Assembly: GCA_025330725.1 (NCBI GenBank)
Contig: JAIWND010000020.1
Location: forward strand, 310,001-374,000
Reading direction: 5' to 3'
DNA from: Chlamydoabsidia padenii
Lineage: Eukaryota > Mucoromycota > Mucoromycetes > Mucorales > Cunninghamellaceae
DNA: 64,000 nt
The notes under the pieces were generated by a model. That model was not told the origin of the DNA, searched no databases, and worked only from the letters and a program-made list of their open reading frames with translations. The position numbers and the translations under genes were made by a program. Position 1 is the first letter of the stretch; every line of letters begins with the position of its first letter. Below are positions 1 through 12,361 of this stretch, in pieces.

Positions 1-89
1 AAAAAAGGACCTGTCATTTATTTGTCTATTCTTTATTAAAACAAAAAAAGGATGATGATGATGATACTAAACTAGAGGGAGGGGGAGAT

Positions 90-692
90 TTAAGCCTTCT
101 TAGCAGCTTGAGCAGCCTTCTTGGATTCCTTGGACTTGGCAATAGCAGCTTGACGAGCAGCAGCACGGGCATCAGGCTTTTGGTTACGCTTGGCACGGAT
201 AGCATCCCAAGAGGCACCAGCAATAGCACGTTCATGCTTGACAGTACGACGAGATCGCTTCTTGGCCACTTCTTCGGTAACACCCTTCTTGTTCAAACGA
301 CGGTAAATGGTGGTCCATCGGATCTTGCGAGGGTTCAAGCGTTGGAGAAAGTAAGATTCGGCCTTACCATTGATGAATCGGAAGGTCTACATGATGATGA
401 TGATAAAAAAAATGAGTGTCATGTTCTTTGTTACATCCCTGGTCATGTTGTCTGCATTCCCCCCCCTTTTTTTTTTTCCTGTTCATAATACGTACTCTAT
501 AAATAAAAAGATAATTAGTGAGCGGCATGTCATTGTATTGTGTCATTGGCATTACCTGCTGTCAATACGGACGTAAGTCTTACCACGAGCAGGGTAGATC
601 TTGAAACCTGAGAAAGCGCAAATCTCGAGCCTATTATAAAAATCGATTAGTATGGGTGGATGGATGGATGGATGGATGGCTACTTGCTTCAT
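90..692 (-). CDS. RPL24: 60S ribosomal protein L24 (eL24)
   Basis: Structural protein of the large ribosomal subunit. Exon 3 (90 to 386/387) encodes the conserved TFRFINGK...NPRKIRWT...[10 protein letters not shown] core and a Lys/Ala-rich tail. Exon 2 (556-630) encodes [23 protein letters not shown], the zinc-ribbon-like N-terminus. No in-frame ATG precedes exon 2. The best start is at 692: a five-base exon ATGAA followed by GCAAGT, a consensus GC-AG donor, gives M-K-L-E-I, matching the MKVE start known in the family. The product would be about 125 residues, shorter than yeast (155) because the C-terminal tail is reduced. Oddity: joining exon 2 to exon 3 with canonical GT-AG sites leaves the frame one base short, so the 387/388 acceptor is either non-canonical or contains a sequence error. 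Family identity is very secure; the exact 5' structure is inferred. Confidence 0.9.
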
Positions 693-845
693 CTTTGTCA
701 ATGGATAATGAGGGAGAGGAGGGAAGAAAAAAAATTGAATGGGGTGCTTACAAGTAGGTGCCGCTAAGCGGTGTTTGAAATAACGTCCATTAGGTGTAGG
801 GCGCACTTTTTTCTCTTCTTTCCTTCACTTTTTTTTTTTTTTACA

Positions 846-1881
846 ATGCCTGCTGATAAACCTCCAAAGAAAGGGAAACTCTCTTTCAAAGGTGAAAAGA
901 AGGAAAAGTAAGTAGGATGAAGGCAACCCCTAATAAAAGGAATCTAAACCATCCCATCTTATTAGGAAAAGGAAAAGAAAGAATCGTGATGACGATGAAT
1001 CCCGCGACCAAGCCCAACTCCTTGAAGATGGTAAAACCACCCCAAACATGATGCTTTAAAACCTATACTAAAACAGTTATATATAGGCTGGGTTCGTGTG
1101 GATGCTCTGGACGATCTTGTCGGCCCTATCTATATCACCCACCCAAGCGATCCCACCATTTGTCTCACTGTCGATGAAAACGATCGATTTTTCGCCTACC
1201 CACTCGCCGACCACATGTCTACTTCCGAACCCATGATTGTCAACCAAGTGTTTGTCGGCTCACGACTGTTGGGGTCCACCAGTCGATTCACCTTTAAATC
1301 GTATCGCGGCAAGTACCTCAGCAGTGACAAGATTGGCGTCACCAGTTGTGATCGGGAAGCCATTAGTGGATTGGAAGAATGGGAACCGGTGGTCACGGAC
1401 GCGGGGGTGGCATTTCAAAGTACGCATGGTACATTCCTCATGGTCGATCAAGTCGCTGACGGTGGTAAAAAAAAAAGTACATGATGCTGAATGGGATAGG
1501 GAACTCACCACTTTGTTGTTGTAGGGTTTAAAATTCGGGCGGACGCTGATGATATTGGGTTTTGTGAAACATTCCGAGTGTATTGTCAGGCTAAATTCAA
1601 GAACAAGCGGAAAAAGGAAACCAAGGCGAAATTCGATGCGGATCAGGCGGAATTGGATAATGTGTAAGTAACCAGGGGAGGGTCTCTTAGTGGTAATATA
1701 CTCACTCGCTCTCTCTCGCTCTCTTTTAAATAGGAAGAAGAATCAATCTTGGGGTGGAGGGAAATTACATATGACGCGTGAAGACTCTAAACGACTCAAG
1801 AAGGCTAAATCCGAAGGACGAATCAATGAAGCCATGTTGGATCGACGGGCTTTGATGAAGGCGGATCGATATTGTAAATAG
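846..1881 (+). CDS. FRG1: FRG1-like nuclear/nucleolar actin-bundling and RNA-processing protein
   Basis: Five exons join in one frame: 846-907, 966-1030, 1087-1464, 1525-1663 and 1734-1881, giving 263 residues (human FRG1 is 258). The N-terminus is Lys-rich (KPPKKGKLSFKGEKKEKK, RKRKNR), as expected of a nucleolar signal. Then comes the fascin-like beta-trefoil starting GWVRVDALDDLVGPIYI, with FKSYRGKYLSSDKIG and VAFQSTHGTFLMVD. The Lys-rich C-terminus ends KADRYCK. FRG1 proteins associate with spliceosomal complexes, Cajal bodies and F-actin in animals; the fungal role is inferred only. The start codon lies about 150 bp from the divergent RPL24 start, so the two genes probably share a promoter region rich in T/A runs. 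Confidence 0.93.
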
Positions 1882-2170
1882 GATAGTAATAGTTTAGCGG
1901 TTGTCTCATTTATATGAAAATAAAAATAGGGGCGGTTATGTATACAACATTGTACCATGTATAGGGTTGGACTGGGATTATCCGTCTATAATCTGCTGTA
2001 CCCTATATGCATTAGTTACCTTTACAAGAGCAAACATGTTTTTTTTAAAAATAAAGTCAAAATTTTTATTGGATAAATATAAAGGGGTACTGATAATAAA
2101 TTGTTAAAGACTATAACATTATAAAAAAAAAAAGAGAGAGTGATATGCTATCCTACTGTATGGAGTGGAT
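1882..2170. other. Intergenic, convergent 3' regions of FRG1 and chitinase
   Basis: AT-rich, with no open frame of note. It carries the presumed polyadenylation regions of two convergent genes (AATAAA-like ATAAAG/AATAAA stretches near 2050-2100). No repeat or RNA gene was seen. Confidence 0.5.
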
Positions 2171-2435
2171 TTAAGCACATTCGGATACCAAGGACCAAAT
2201 ACTAAAAAGATATCAAAAAAGAGTGAGTCGTGATCTACCATAATGATTTATACTTACGAAGCATTGTCTTCAGGTGCCTGACCATTAGATCTAACCTTGG
2301 CTTGATACAATTTCCCATCTATTGTAAACTTGGTTAGTAAAGATATAAAGAGGAGAGGGGGGAATATCCTACCTCGAGCAACCATATTTTGTTCATAATA
2401 GGATTCTTCGGCAGACCAGTTGCGCTTGCAAGCAC

Positions 2436-2482
<47 letters not shown>

Positions 2483-4916
2483 CATCAATTTTCTTGTTTG
2501 TAATACAATGCTTGAATCAACTTACGAGAGTACATGATCTTGTTTTCACGTTTGATGACGGCCGAGTTGCAAACAGTGTCAAGTTTCCAGGAAACTTGTA
2601 CAGAAGGTTCTTCGTTCTATAATAGAATGATCTAGTCAGACAACAAACAAGGAACAAGAGAGGTGTTCACTTACCATATTAGTCAAAGAGGAAGTATAAA
2701 TGTGGCCACTATAGATATAAAGTCAGTAAACAGAGTTGATCCTTTAGCCTATTCACTTACCCGTGGATAACTTTGGTACCTTTTTGATATTCGACACTTG
2801 GTCTCCATTGAGTAACATCCTTGCATGAAGAAGACGAGACTAACATAGAGAGAAAGACATTATAGACCCATTCCTCTTTGTTTTTTTTGGGGGGGAGAGG
2901 TTAGTTTTTTTTTTACTTACTTTCGCGCTTGACAGAGGGAAGACCTACTCTTGAATTGGGAGAGCAATTACCAACCACAGTCCACACACCAGCAGATCCA
3001 CCTGGAGTATCACCCAAAGTCCACCACCCTGCCTTGTAGATCTTGTTGTTATAAGCTACTTGATCACCGGCCTTGTAAATAGCAGTATTTGACCAGACAG
3101 TAACAGCGCCGCATGATCCACTACCGTTCGTAGGAGAAGGTGCCGAGGAAGTAGTAGTAGTAGTCGGTCCTTTAGAAGTGGAGCTTGATGTCGTGGCTGG
3201 TGTCGTTGTCGTAGATCCAGAACATGCACTGACTAGTTTTTTTTAAAAAAAATAAAATAAAAATAAAGCGGTACAGATTAGTATAGATTGGATGACCCCC
3301 TTTTTTTTGTATCATACTTGGAATCCATGTTTGGAAGCTTCCATCAGGAGCACCTGAAGCATACCACATTGCTTGCCAAATGTATCCACTATAGCATAAA
3401 TCATTAGCAAGTCCATCTACACAATCCTTTTTTTTTTTTTTTTTCGTTTTCACTACTTTACTCTTTCGACACTTTGGAACCACCGGGATAATTTCCACCT
3501 GCTTGATAAGGAGGCGCCGAGCAAGCAGGGTAATCAAATGCTTTTCCACAAGATCCACCAACAGACAAGGCTTGTTTGATACCTTGATCAATATGACCAT
3601 TGGCAACAGCTTGAGAAGCATCTAAAAAAATAAAGAGCTTAGTTTGTTTGTTTGTCTTCTTTTATAGTCCACTTACCCCAAAACATCACACCACCAAAAC
3701 TAGGGAAGGATTGACGAGTGGTGAGAGCGATCGTAGAGAGAGTATTCAAAGGGACATAACCACCACCAGCCGCAGTTGGACTTGCCGGCGCACCGATATA
3801 GACCTTGATATTCTTATTAGGAGAGATATTCTTTGCCCAGTAATCCCATACACCATAATTCCAACCACTAGTACCCCATGTCTGAAGACCACAAGGATTG
3901 TTATCTATTAGAAGCATACGTGAGTCAAAATATCTGCTACCCCCCCCCTTTTTTTTCAACTTACAGAATTGGACATAGAGGGCATCAATGGAGTTTTGAC
4001 TAATGGTGGTGCCCAAATTGGCATCAGGATAAACACATTGAGGAGCAGCTGTCACATAGTACTTTTTGTTAGCACTGTTAAAGTAGGATCGTAGTTTGGT
4101 CAAGAATGTGCCATAGTCTTAAAAAAAAAAAGAGAGAGAAGAGGTGTGAGTTTCTCCTTATATACATATATATAATAAACTTACAGTTGGATCCACCACC
4201 TTCAATATCAAGATCAACACCATCCAATATAGCATCACCAAAAGGTCTTGTTGAAGAAGAACCACCAAGGAAGAGATTCCAAACATTATCAGCAAAAGTA
4301 GACGCTTGACTATCCGATTGGAAACCTGCACCACCGGTCGCACCACCCAAAGAGAGAGTCACCGCCTTGCCTTTACTTTGACAAAACTTGATATCATCAG
4401 CCAACGCTGCACAATTCGCTAAAGAGGTGCCAGGGAAGGTACTGTTATCCACATTGTTACAGATCTAAAAGGAAAGAAAAGTTAAAAAAAAATGGCGGGG
4501 TTTATAAATGGCGGGGGGGTTACATTGGCCAAATTGATGACAGGAAGACCGCCTGTACCAAAGAATTGAGTGACAAACGCCATGGGAATGATATCAATAG
4601 TAGCATCTTGACAGTATTGACGAATAGGTTGTTGCCAATTAGCAGGATCTTTTCCATTAGCGGCTCCATAAGAGTTTTGACCCCAGTCTATAGAGTTGCT
4701 CTTTTTTAATTAGTTTCAAATCCCGATCAAAGGGTTCAGGTACAAAGGACCCTGTTTTTACTTACACACTGCCAAATTGTCATTACAATCATTCTATAGA
4801 GACAAAAGCAACCCCTATGAGTATGGTGTATCTATTTTTTTTTTTTCATCACTTACTTCAAAACCATGGACCAATGTGGTTATAGTAGCAATCAATGCCA
4901 AAGATAAAACTTTCAT
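2171..4916 (-). CDS. Secreted GH18 (class III) chitinase with C-terminal carbohydrate-binding modules
   Basis: Hydrolyses beta-1,4-N-acetylglucosamine links in chitin, probably in the cell wall or outside the cell. The start at 4916 gives a signal peptide ([20 protein letters not shown]). The GH18 barrel follows: [20 protein letters not shown] strand ([12 protein letters not shown]), and the catalytic DxxDxDxE motif as DGVDLDIE near 4220. Further along are [12 protein letters not shown] and [12 protein letters not shown]. After the barrel comes a Thr/Ser-rich linker (3130-3210), then two CBM5/12-like modules: [22 protein letters not shown], and a second split over several small exons ([14 protein letters not shown]) ending in IWSLVSECA. 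At least ten introns, several containing long A or T runs, for example 2439-2479. Other possible readings: an endochitinase of the plant/fungal class III group (hevamine-like). Family and secretion are confident; substrate preference is unknown. Confidence 0.93.
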
Positions 4917-5409
4917 TATATATATTTTTTAAAAAAAAAGTGAAGGGTAAAAGATGAAGAAGAGAAATATAAAAGTCCAATGTTCTTTGCCTTGTATTTA
5001 TACCCCAAGGTTTTGATGATTAGCACACTTTCTTTTAATTGCTTTGATAAGAGGGTATATTCTCGAGTCGCATGATCACCGCGTCTTCTTCTTTACATAA
5101 GATGAATATAGTAATCACAGAGAGTTTAATTAGATAAAGGGTCTTTGGCATAATGAGGATGAACTTTATTAGGTGGTTTCATATACCGTTTGAAATGGAA
5201 GCAATGCTGAGCTCCGCACTTTTTCTTCTCTCTTGTCTCCTTTTTATTGACATTCCATATGAGCAAGTACTGCCTCTTTTTGTTGTCGTAATAAAACATA
5301 TGAATGCTGAAGAAATCCTCCCCCTTTTGGATCCTTTGGTAAGTTCCTTTGTGTATCACTCCACCGTGTCGTATTATTATGTGTTGCCATTACCTCATCA
5401 CCTCTTAAT

Positions 5410-5440
<31 letters not shown>

Positions 5441-6159
5441 GTAATTGCTTTCGAATAGTATAATTGCCCTGAAGAACGAATCAGGTAAAAACACACACAC
5501 ATTGGCTAACTCTATCTTTTTTTTTTTTTTTTATATTTAATTATGTATGTTACGCAGGTACCATTACGATCCTGGTATACAACGATCAAACCTGAACCCT
5601 TGCTGTATTAAATTATCATCACGAATCAATCAGGCATGGTTGTCATGGGTTTTTTGTATATAGAAATCGCTCATGTGTTGTATACTCAAGTTTGGTTTAG
5701 CCCTGCATGATCAATGTGGTAAGCAACGAAGGGGTCAGGTCCAAAGTATGACTTAATCTCCAACTTTTTAGAAAAAAAAAAACAACTAGGGAACCCACCT
5801 GGATTGATACTCTGTAGTGATAGATTAGTTTTATTGTTAATAAAGATGATATAATATAATGTGATTGTCTTCATTGTGACCCACCTGTCTATGCACGAAC
5901 CTTATGGCCATATATATGTGTATTACCTAATGGGATCACAAATAAAACCAATCTACCGCGGCTCGGCTTTATGGATTCCCCTGGATATACATTGACACAC
6001 TATGTAAACCAATTTATATACACAAAGTAGACATGGCATCATCATCATTTTATTATTACAGTGGAGGAATTGGTCAATAAAGGGTATAAGGGGAAGTATA
6101 TTACACTAAAAACTACAAACTACAAACTACAAACGACTATACTAGAGGAGGGGTCGCCA
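4917..6159. other. Gene-poor interval, possible small unknown exons
   Basis: AT-rich, with T runs near 5411-5440 and 5518-5532. Two minus-strand open stretches (5126-5359 and 5686-5874) have plausible but unrecognised composition; the second can be spliced over a T-rich 37 bp gap, which is too short to trust. The upstream part (4917-5100) should hold the chitinase promoter. I do not call a gene here. Confidence 0.4.
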
Positions 6160-8181
6160 TTAAGATGATCCATACATCCTTGATAATAACTCTTGTTTGC
6201 CTTGAGCCATCCATTGGTCACGTAGCCGATCCAATTCCCGTCTTGTCATCGTCACCGTTTCTTCTTCTGTTGAAGTAAAGCTGGTCGTTGTATCATGGCC
6301 AGTCGGAAAAGCATCCCGAAGCGATCGTCTGTACATGGATGGCGATTCATTGCGGTAGTGACCTAATATACGTACTGGTGATGACAAGCAAGGCGAAGAA
6401 GTATAAGTCCAAGATGGTGAGTTGGCTGGGCTTTTTGCTGGTGAGGATAGAATAAATTTCTGTTTTTTAAAAGGCGGTGGTGTAACTGGAAGAGCATAGG
6501 TCGTAGATTGTCGTTTGTGTACTATTGATCGTCGACGTTGAGTTGTTTCTACTGGTGGGTGATTCGATGGTACGGGGTGGCGTGGATGGTTGTTGATTGG
6601 TCTCGTTCGTTTGACAACATTGGCTTTTGGTGTATTCACAATTCCTTTTGTTCGATGAGCAAAATTAAGAGTACTACATTTGAGAGAAAAGTGTTGGTAG
6701 ATGATCGATAAAAGAGCGTTTGTTTGTTTTTTGACTTACTTTGTGGTATCGTTGATCAAGCTCTAAACAAGTTGGATATTAAAAAAAGTTAGCTTTTGAT
6801 CATTCCATTATTATTATTCTTACATATCCAGGTGCGAGGTTAATGATCATCATGGCAAGAGCATTTCCACGAAGAGTTGGCTATATATAAGTAAGTATCA
6901 TTCATGCAAAAAATACGAATCCCAGTTACCTGTAATATTCTTGTCATTTTCGAATCCCGAAAAGGGACACGCATCTAAAAAAAAAAAAGGGGGGGGAGGT
7001 TGGGTGTTTGACTCAAAAGCCCTTTTTTTGATGACTTACCGATCCACTATTGAGAGCTTCCACCACTTGGCCAAGGACAAAGAGACTCTTGTTGATTGCC
7101 GCACTTTCAGCTATTCGTACCTTTCCATTGCCTGATTTCCGATTATCTTCTGATCCTGCCAAATCAATTAGATTGATCTTGCCCACCACTGTTTGTCCCA
7201 CTCTTGATGTTTCAACGTTGAGTGTAAGGATAGCATGAGACCGACTGGATACTGCATTAAGGTTGGTGCTTGCTGTTGATCTGTTTTTATTAGCCGCACT
7301 AGAAAAAGAATCATCATTAGTAAAACATGTATATGTATATATATCATTTCCTTACCTGAATAACCTTTTAAAGTCACTGTATGTATCAATGGGTTTCTAC
7401 GTATCAATACAAGATGAGTATTCCCATCATGATATCTTTTTTCTCTCTCTTTCTTTCTTTTACCTGTGTCAAATCATCCACAAATACATTCCGATCGCTA
7501 TCTTCCCGTATTTCCAGACCTCTAGTCTTTTGATTGATGAATATATCATGTTAGTCACCATTTTATTAATATGATCCAACTTTTTTTTTTTTTTTTTTTT
7601 ACCTTGTGTTTAGGCACCAACATATCGTATACTGTTTCCTTGAGGATTTGCATATAAGACATGGTGATTCGAACCGAATGATCGGATTGTTTTTTGGTAA
7701 AGAGATAATCCACTACTTTAGGAATAATACCCGGTTCTTGTTGAATCCCTTCCATCGTGTACGTTTTTCCAGATCCCGTCACTCCGTATGCAAAGATGGT
7801 CGTGTCCTACATGATAAAAGTCTTGGTACCAAACAGAGGAGCGTTCCATATTGTTACTTACATAACCTTCCAAGGCTCGATCAATCAGTGGTTGGACATC
7901 TTGATCAAAAATATCAGTCTGAGTGGCAGTTGGTGGATAACAAAAAGAAAAGCTACCATAAGGGGGTTGGGGGATTAGTAAACTGGAATGTAGTTGTTGT
8001 TGATGTTGTTATTTTACCTGTTGTAGACGAATTGTTTCGTAGGATCCTTCTTGTTGTCCAAAACGATGGAATTCTTGTCGTTGACTCGGACTACTGTTTT
8101 ATCCGTTTCGTGGTCCAGGAATGGACGTATTCGGCATACAATCTTTATTCTTTCACAAGGAGAAGGATCAGGCTTGGTCAT
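6160..8181 (-). CDS. Kinesin-10 (KIF22/KID-like) motor protein
   Basis: Microtubule motor; KIF22 relatives act on chromosomes in mitosis. The start at 8181 gives MTKPDPSPCERIKIVCRIRP, the usual start of the motor domain. Visible motifs are the P-loop GVTGSGKTYTMEG (about 7745-7790), a switch I-type SSRSHAILTL stretch near 7215-7260, switch II INLIDLAGSEDNRKSGN (7150-7190), SLFVLGQVVEALNSG and RVPFRDSKMTRIL. The motor ends at TLNFAHRTKGIVN near 6640. The SEDNR and SLFVLG wording fits kinesin-10 better than other classes. The tail is about 160 residues, Pro/Ser/Thr- and Arg-rich, with no visible long coiled coil and no helix-hairpin-helix, so it is shorter than animal KIF22. There are around eight short introns. 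Class assignment is by motif wording and not by phylogeny. Confidence 0.88.
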
Positions 8182-8444
8182 TGGTGTATAAAGTATAATG
8201 ATTGATAAAGAGAGACCATAAAAAGAAAACAAGAGGGAGAATTTCAACTTTTCGCGGCGGGATTTCAACTATTTCGCTGTTTCAAAATTCTTCCTTCCAA
8301 GTATCCTATGCATTATTAAAACAATGTGCTTTTTTATTTCCAATGTTAGTTAGTTGGGTATTGATAAGGATAAAAAGATATACAAATTAGACAGCTAGAA
8401 AATCAAATAATAAAACTAAAAAAAAGGGGAAGGATTAATCTAAT

Positions 8445-11142
8445 TTATTTCCTTTTCTTGAGTTCCAAGCCTTGATCATCCTCTGCATCCATGTCTTGTA
8501 TTTTGAAGGTAGGCGTACCAAGCTCGTCTTTATCATAAGTAGTAGTTGTACAAGTAGTTTCCCTGGTAGTGGCGGTTGTCATTGTTAAACCGGTGGTCTC
8601 CATAGTAAAGCTGTTGGATCGACTACGGAAAGGTGTACTGCTTTCCGACCCACTGCGACTGATAAACCTATTCCAAAAGTAACCACCATCTTCTACATCC
8701 AACGAATCTTGACTGCTTGTTTTGTTGCTCTTGCCACCCCAATTAAAGATGTTTTTATCGTCCAACCATTCCATTCGAGCGGCTTGGTGGAAGAATCCGC
8801 TATTCAAACGAGGAAGTCGATTTCGCATGGCGGTTAGATTAAAATGACTGGTACTTTTACTGGGAGTTGGACTTGATGTCATTGTTCGACTAATGTAATC
8901 CGCTACAAAAAAAAAAAAAGAAGAAGGATAAATCAAGTGATCAGTTTCTTGGCTCAAACACAACTTACCATCAAAATCAGGGAATGCCTGAGGACCATAG
9001 TCATTGATCACATCCGTGATGTCACGAGAGAGTTTGTTGCGGTTTTGACAAAGTATCTGGACACTTTCAGGGTCCACTAATGCCATCACCAAAGGTTTCA
9101 GAGATCTACCATAAAAAAGGGGTCAGTGACAAGAAAGAAGAGGAGAGAGTGATGACATTACCTTGCAATATCCATACCGATTTCACCAAAGAGTAGACAT
9201 GCATAGGACATGGCACAGATAAACACCACAGAGGCCAAAGGAATGATTAGTTTCCATTTCAGTTCGAGATTCGTTTGTACCAGACTTATAAAGACAAGAA
9301 AGCCATAAAATCCATACAAGGTGGGGATCAAGACCAAACCAACCAGTAATTTCCAAGTAGCCAATACATCCCGACCAGCGATTTTGACACTAGATCCCTT
9401 CAATGCCGCTATTTATATAAAAAGTCAATACAGTGTCAATGTGATGGGAGGGGAGATTGCTTTTCCTACCGTCTGCTTTCTTTTGACTGATCACTTTGGC
9501 AATAATGATAACAGGTAGATTTAAAATGGTTCTATGTCATAGAAAGAGAGAGAGAGAGATTAGTAACAAGTAAAACAACCTAACCATATGTTTTTACCCA
9601 GGGAATCCACAAAGAGAAATCAACGTCAATATGAGACATCGTTTCAGTAGTAACACCAAAGTATGTTTACCACCCAAATCAGTTTTGGATACCTGATGAT
9701 CACGAATACCATGATACTTTAATAATTGATTATAAGCCAATACACGTTGATGTAATTCCTTGACCCTTGGTTCCTGTTTAAAGAGATTATACCCAATCAA
9801 GAACCGGCGATTCAAATCCACTACTTGAGAGATATGCAATTTACGATGCGCAGGTTTATAAAGTCGTCGTGCTGCTTGAATCATCTATAACAGCAAGTTA
9901 GTCCCACCCTGTTTGTTTGATTGGATCCCATTTTACCATCAGCGTTTCATAGCTTCCAGCATTGACAGTGACACTTTTCAAAGCATCGTATATCGTATCC
10001 AGTAATTTTCCACATGCTTCGCGTTTTTCAAGTCCACCTTGACGGTACTTGTCGACCAGATCTTGTTGGATGGTGATAGGTGTACCAAATTCAATGACAG
10101 CACGAGATCGGAATCGATGCGCATGGAAATAATTAAGACCTATAGATAAAAGAGTGAGTATGAAGGATGAATGAAAGAGTGAGAGACAACTTACCACAAG
10201 GAACAATCTTGACATCCAAACCAGGGTATTTGGCCATAGCACCCAACGCCATTAAAGTGACACCAGCTATTTAGCAGAAATAAGAGTCAGTTCATATTTC
10301 CCACCTAGAGTAGTAGTAGTTTTTACCTTTTAGAGGTAACAATTCCGCACGATCATGGCTACCACCTTCGGGAAAGATGGTAATGCATTGGTTTTGGTTC
10401 AATTGGTCATGGACACAACGATACACCGCATCTTGATCCACATGAGGAATACACTTGAATGGGGTTCCTTCCGTCAATAAAGAGAGAGCCTTGAGATCCT
10501 TGAATTCCTTTTTGATAATCAGTTTGGTATCAGAGATGACTTGAACCACTTCAGCTTGGCCGCCCTTGTTGGGTAAGACGATTTGATGATGAGGGGCCAA
10601 TTGGTCAAGGAATCGTGTACCGTCACCTACAATGCAAAGAGGTTCTAATTTGCGATCCAATAGTCGTATCGTGCCCGTCCCTTTCACCGCCAAATCTTGA
10701 GGTCGAATAACAGGAACTGGTCAGTGAGTTTTTTCAAAAGAAAAGAAAGAAGAGTGTGTGAGGTTTTTTAAATCCTACACTGATAAAAACGTGTCGTTTT
10801 CACCCCCCGACGATCCTTACTAGCATTGACCATTCTTGCAAAAAACCCAATCCCTTTTTGATGCATTGATTTTTCAGCAATAAGAAAAGAGACTTGTCGT
10901 TTACATTCTCTCATCACCATGATAGGATCTACAAACTGAAGCATAAGAGGTGAGCCACTCGTCGATCATCTTTTTTTTTTTTTTACCTGGTTTGCATGAG
11001 GTCCAACTACAAAAATCACAGGTCCTTCTGTGGGTATACGGTAAGCACCTCTGGCTCGAATCTCTCGAAAGAACAAATCAACCAAGATATTGAAAAGCCA
11101 AAGAGCAATACCATAAGTCAGTTTCTTTACATCCATCATCAT
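8445..11142 (-). CDS. Glycerol-3-phosphate/DHAP O-acyltransferase (Gpt2/Sct1 type)
   Basis: Catalyses the first acylation of glycerolipid synthesis at the ER membrane. The start at 11142 gives M(M)MDVKKLTYGIALWLFNILVD, a membrane segment. Motif I is GPHANQFVDP, split by an intron near 10988. Motif III is IFPEGGSHDR (about 10355) and motif IV is VKIVPCGLNYFHAHRFRSRAV (about 10130-10220), with FGTPI following. A regulatory/helical region (RRLYKP..HRKLHISQVV) and several membrane helices lie at 9160-9600 (LLVGLVLIPTLYGFYGF, VVFICAMSYACLLFGE). The C-terminal cytosolic tail is Ser/Thr-rich (8445-8900), as in yeast Gpt2 and Sct1, where that tail is phosphorylated. It lies head-to-tail with the kinesin gene, 263 bp apart. 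Which of the two yeast paralogues it corresponds to cannot be told. Confidence 0.92.
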
Positions 11143-11750
11143 ATTAATAGAGAAAAGAAGAAGAAGAAGAAAAAATCAAATTTCGTTTAATTATAGGGTG
11201 GTACGGCTTTACCTAATACTTCTTATAAGCACGACCCTCTTTTGTTGCTAAGTAATCATCATGATGTTTAAATGACATTCATTCACATGGGGGCGCATCA
11301 AAAACGTTTTTCCAGTTTCCTTTTTCGGGATTTGAAATACCTAAGATTCATGCGCCGGTCAAAACACAGGACAAAGCCACATATTTGTCTATAAAAAGGC
11401 TCGGTTTCCCATCCCCCCTCTTCCTTCTCTACATAGTCATAGATGTTATGAATAATAATAAAAAGAGATTGAATATGTTTTTCAACCTATAAACTACATT
11501 TAGTCTTTTTTGAATTTGTCTTTTTTATATTACCCGCCTCTATCCTGTGTTCTACTCCATTACAATGAGTAGTTGACCTTCGGGAAAGGTTGGGAAGATA
11601 ATCAGGCGTCTATTCTTCTCTATTAATGGAGTCAGACTAATGAACTCGTTCTTGCGTTTGTTTCCATGGAGGGGTTTTAGCCGAAATCTTTTTTTTTATC
11701 AACTGGAATTGAAAATAAACACTTTACCCACGGTATCCCACGAGCCCTGA
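11143..11750. other. Promoter side of the GPAT gene; no gene seen
   Basis: The first 300 bp should contain the GPAT promoter. The rest is AT-rich, non-coding in all frames, and leads into the inverted repeat that starts near 11751. Confidence 0.45.
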
Positions 11751-12207
11751 GCGTTTCCCAAAAAATCGCAGATGTTCAGACCCCGAAAATGTCAAGGCCA
11801 GTTAAGCTATCTTAAATTGTAACTGATATTGGCCTAACTGTCCTATCAGTTTGCACAGTTTCATCCATATCCATCCCATTACCAGTCTCAAACACGGCTA
11901 ATCACCTTACATTACATTTATGCTCTGATACCAAAGACCATGATGATGAGGGATGGCTCATTTTAAGTACCAGATATAAAAACCACATGTAGTAAGCACA
12001 GCAGGTCAAATGCATTTATTGATGGGTCTAAACTTTGCGATCCCGCACTTGGCGCCGTTTTATAATTAAAAGCCCTTTTTTGGATGGATGTGGATGGAAC
12101 TGTGCAAACTGATAGGGCAGTTAGGCCAATATCAATTACAATTTAAGATAGCCTAACTGGCCTTGACATTTTCGGGGTCTGAACATCTGCGATTTTTTGG
12201 GATTCGC
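11751..12207. repeat. Foldback/MITE-like element with ~120 bp inverted arms
   Basis: The left arm 11751-11872 and right arm 12086-12207 are reverse complements with only a handful of mismatches. Both contain GGCCTTGACATTTTCGGGG and TGTGCAAACTGATAGG in opposite orientation. The 213 bp spacer has no open frame. Long arms and a short non-coding middle are typical of a foldback or MITE-type non-autonomous element. The arms also share sequence with a third site at 14830-14885 and an outer fragment at 55048-55101, so the arm is a dispersed sequence in this genome. Confidence 0.75.
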
Positions 12208-12361
12208 CAAGGGCATCCACAGTGGTCCACTAGCATTTCCCACTCCACTAAAATTTAGTTGGATTTGAAAAAATTGGTCCCACAGTGGTCCACCAACTCC
12301 CCTACTAACGCTGGTGGGATTTTTTCTTTCTTTCTTTCTTTCAATTCTGACACCAGTTAAC

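Noticed and set aside
26..488. Open frames overlapping RPL24 (26-283 minus, 108-488 plus)
   Set aside because: Shadows of the RPL24 coding exon in other frames; no domains and no splice logic.
2439..2479. Run of about 41 A, possible processed-pseudogene tail
   Set aside because: It lies within a chitinase intron with correct splice sites on both sides; many introns here hold A/T runs.
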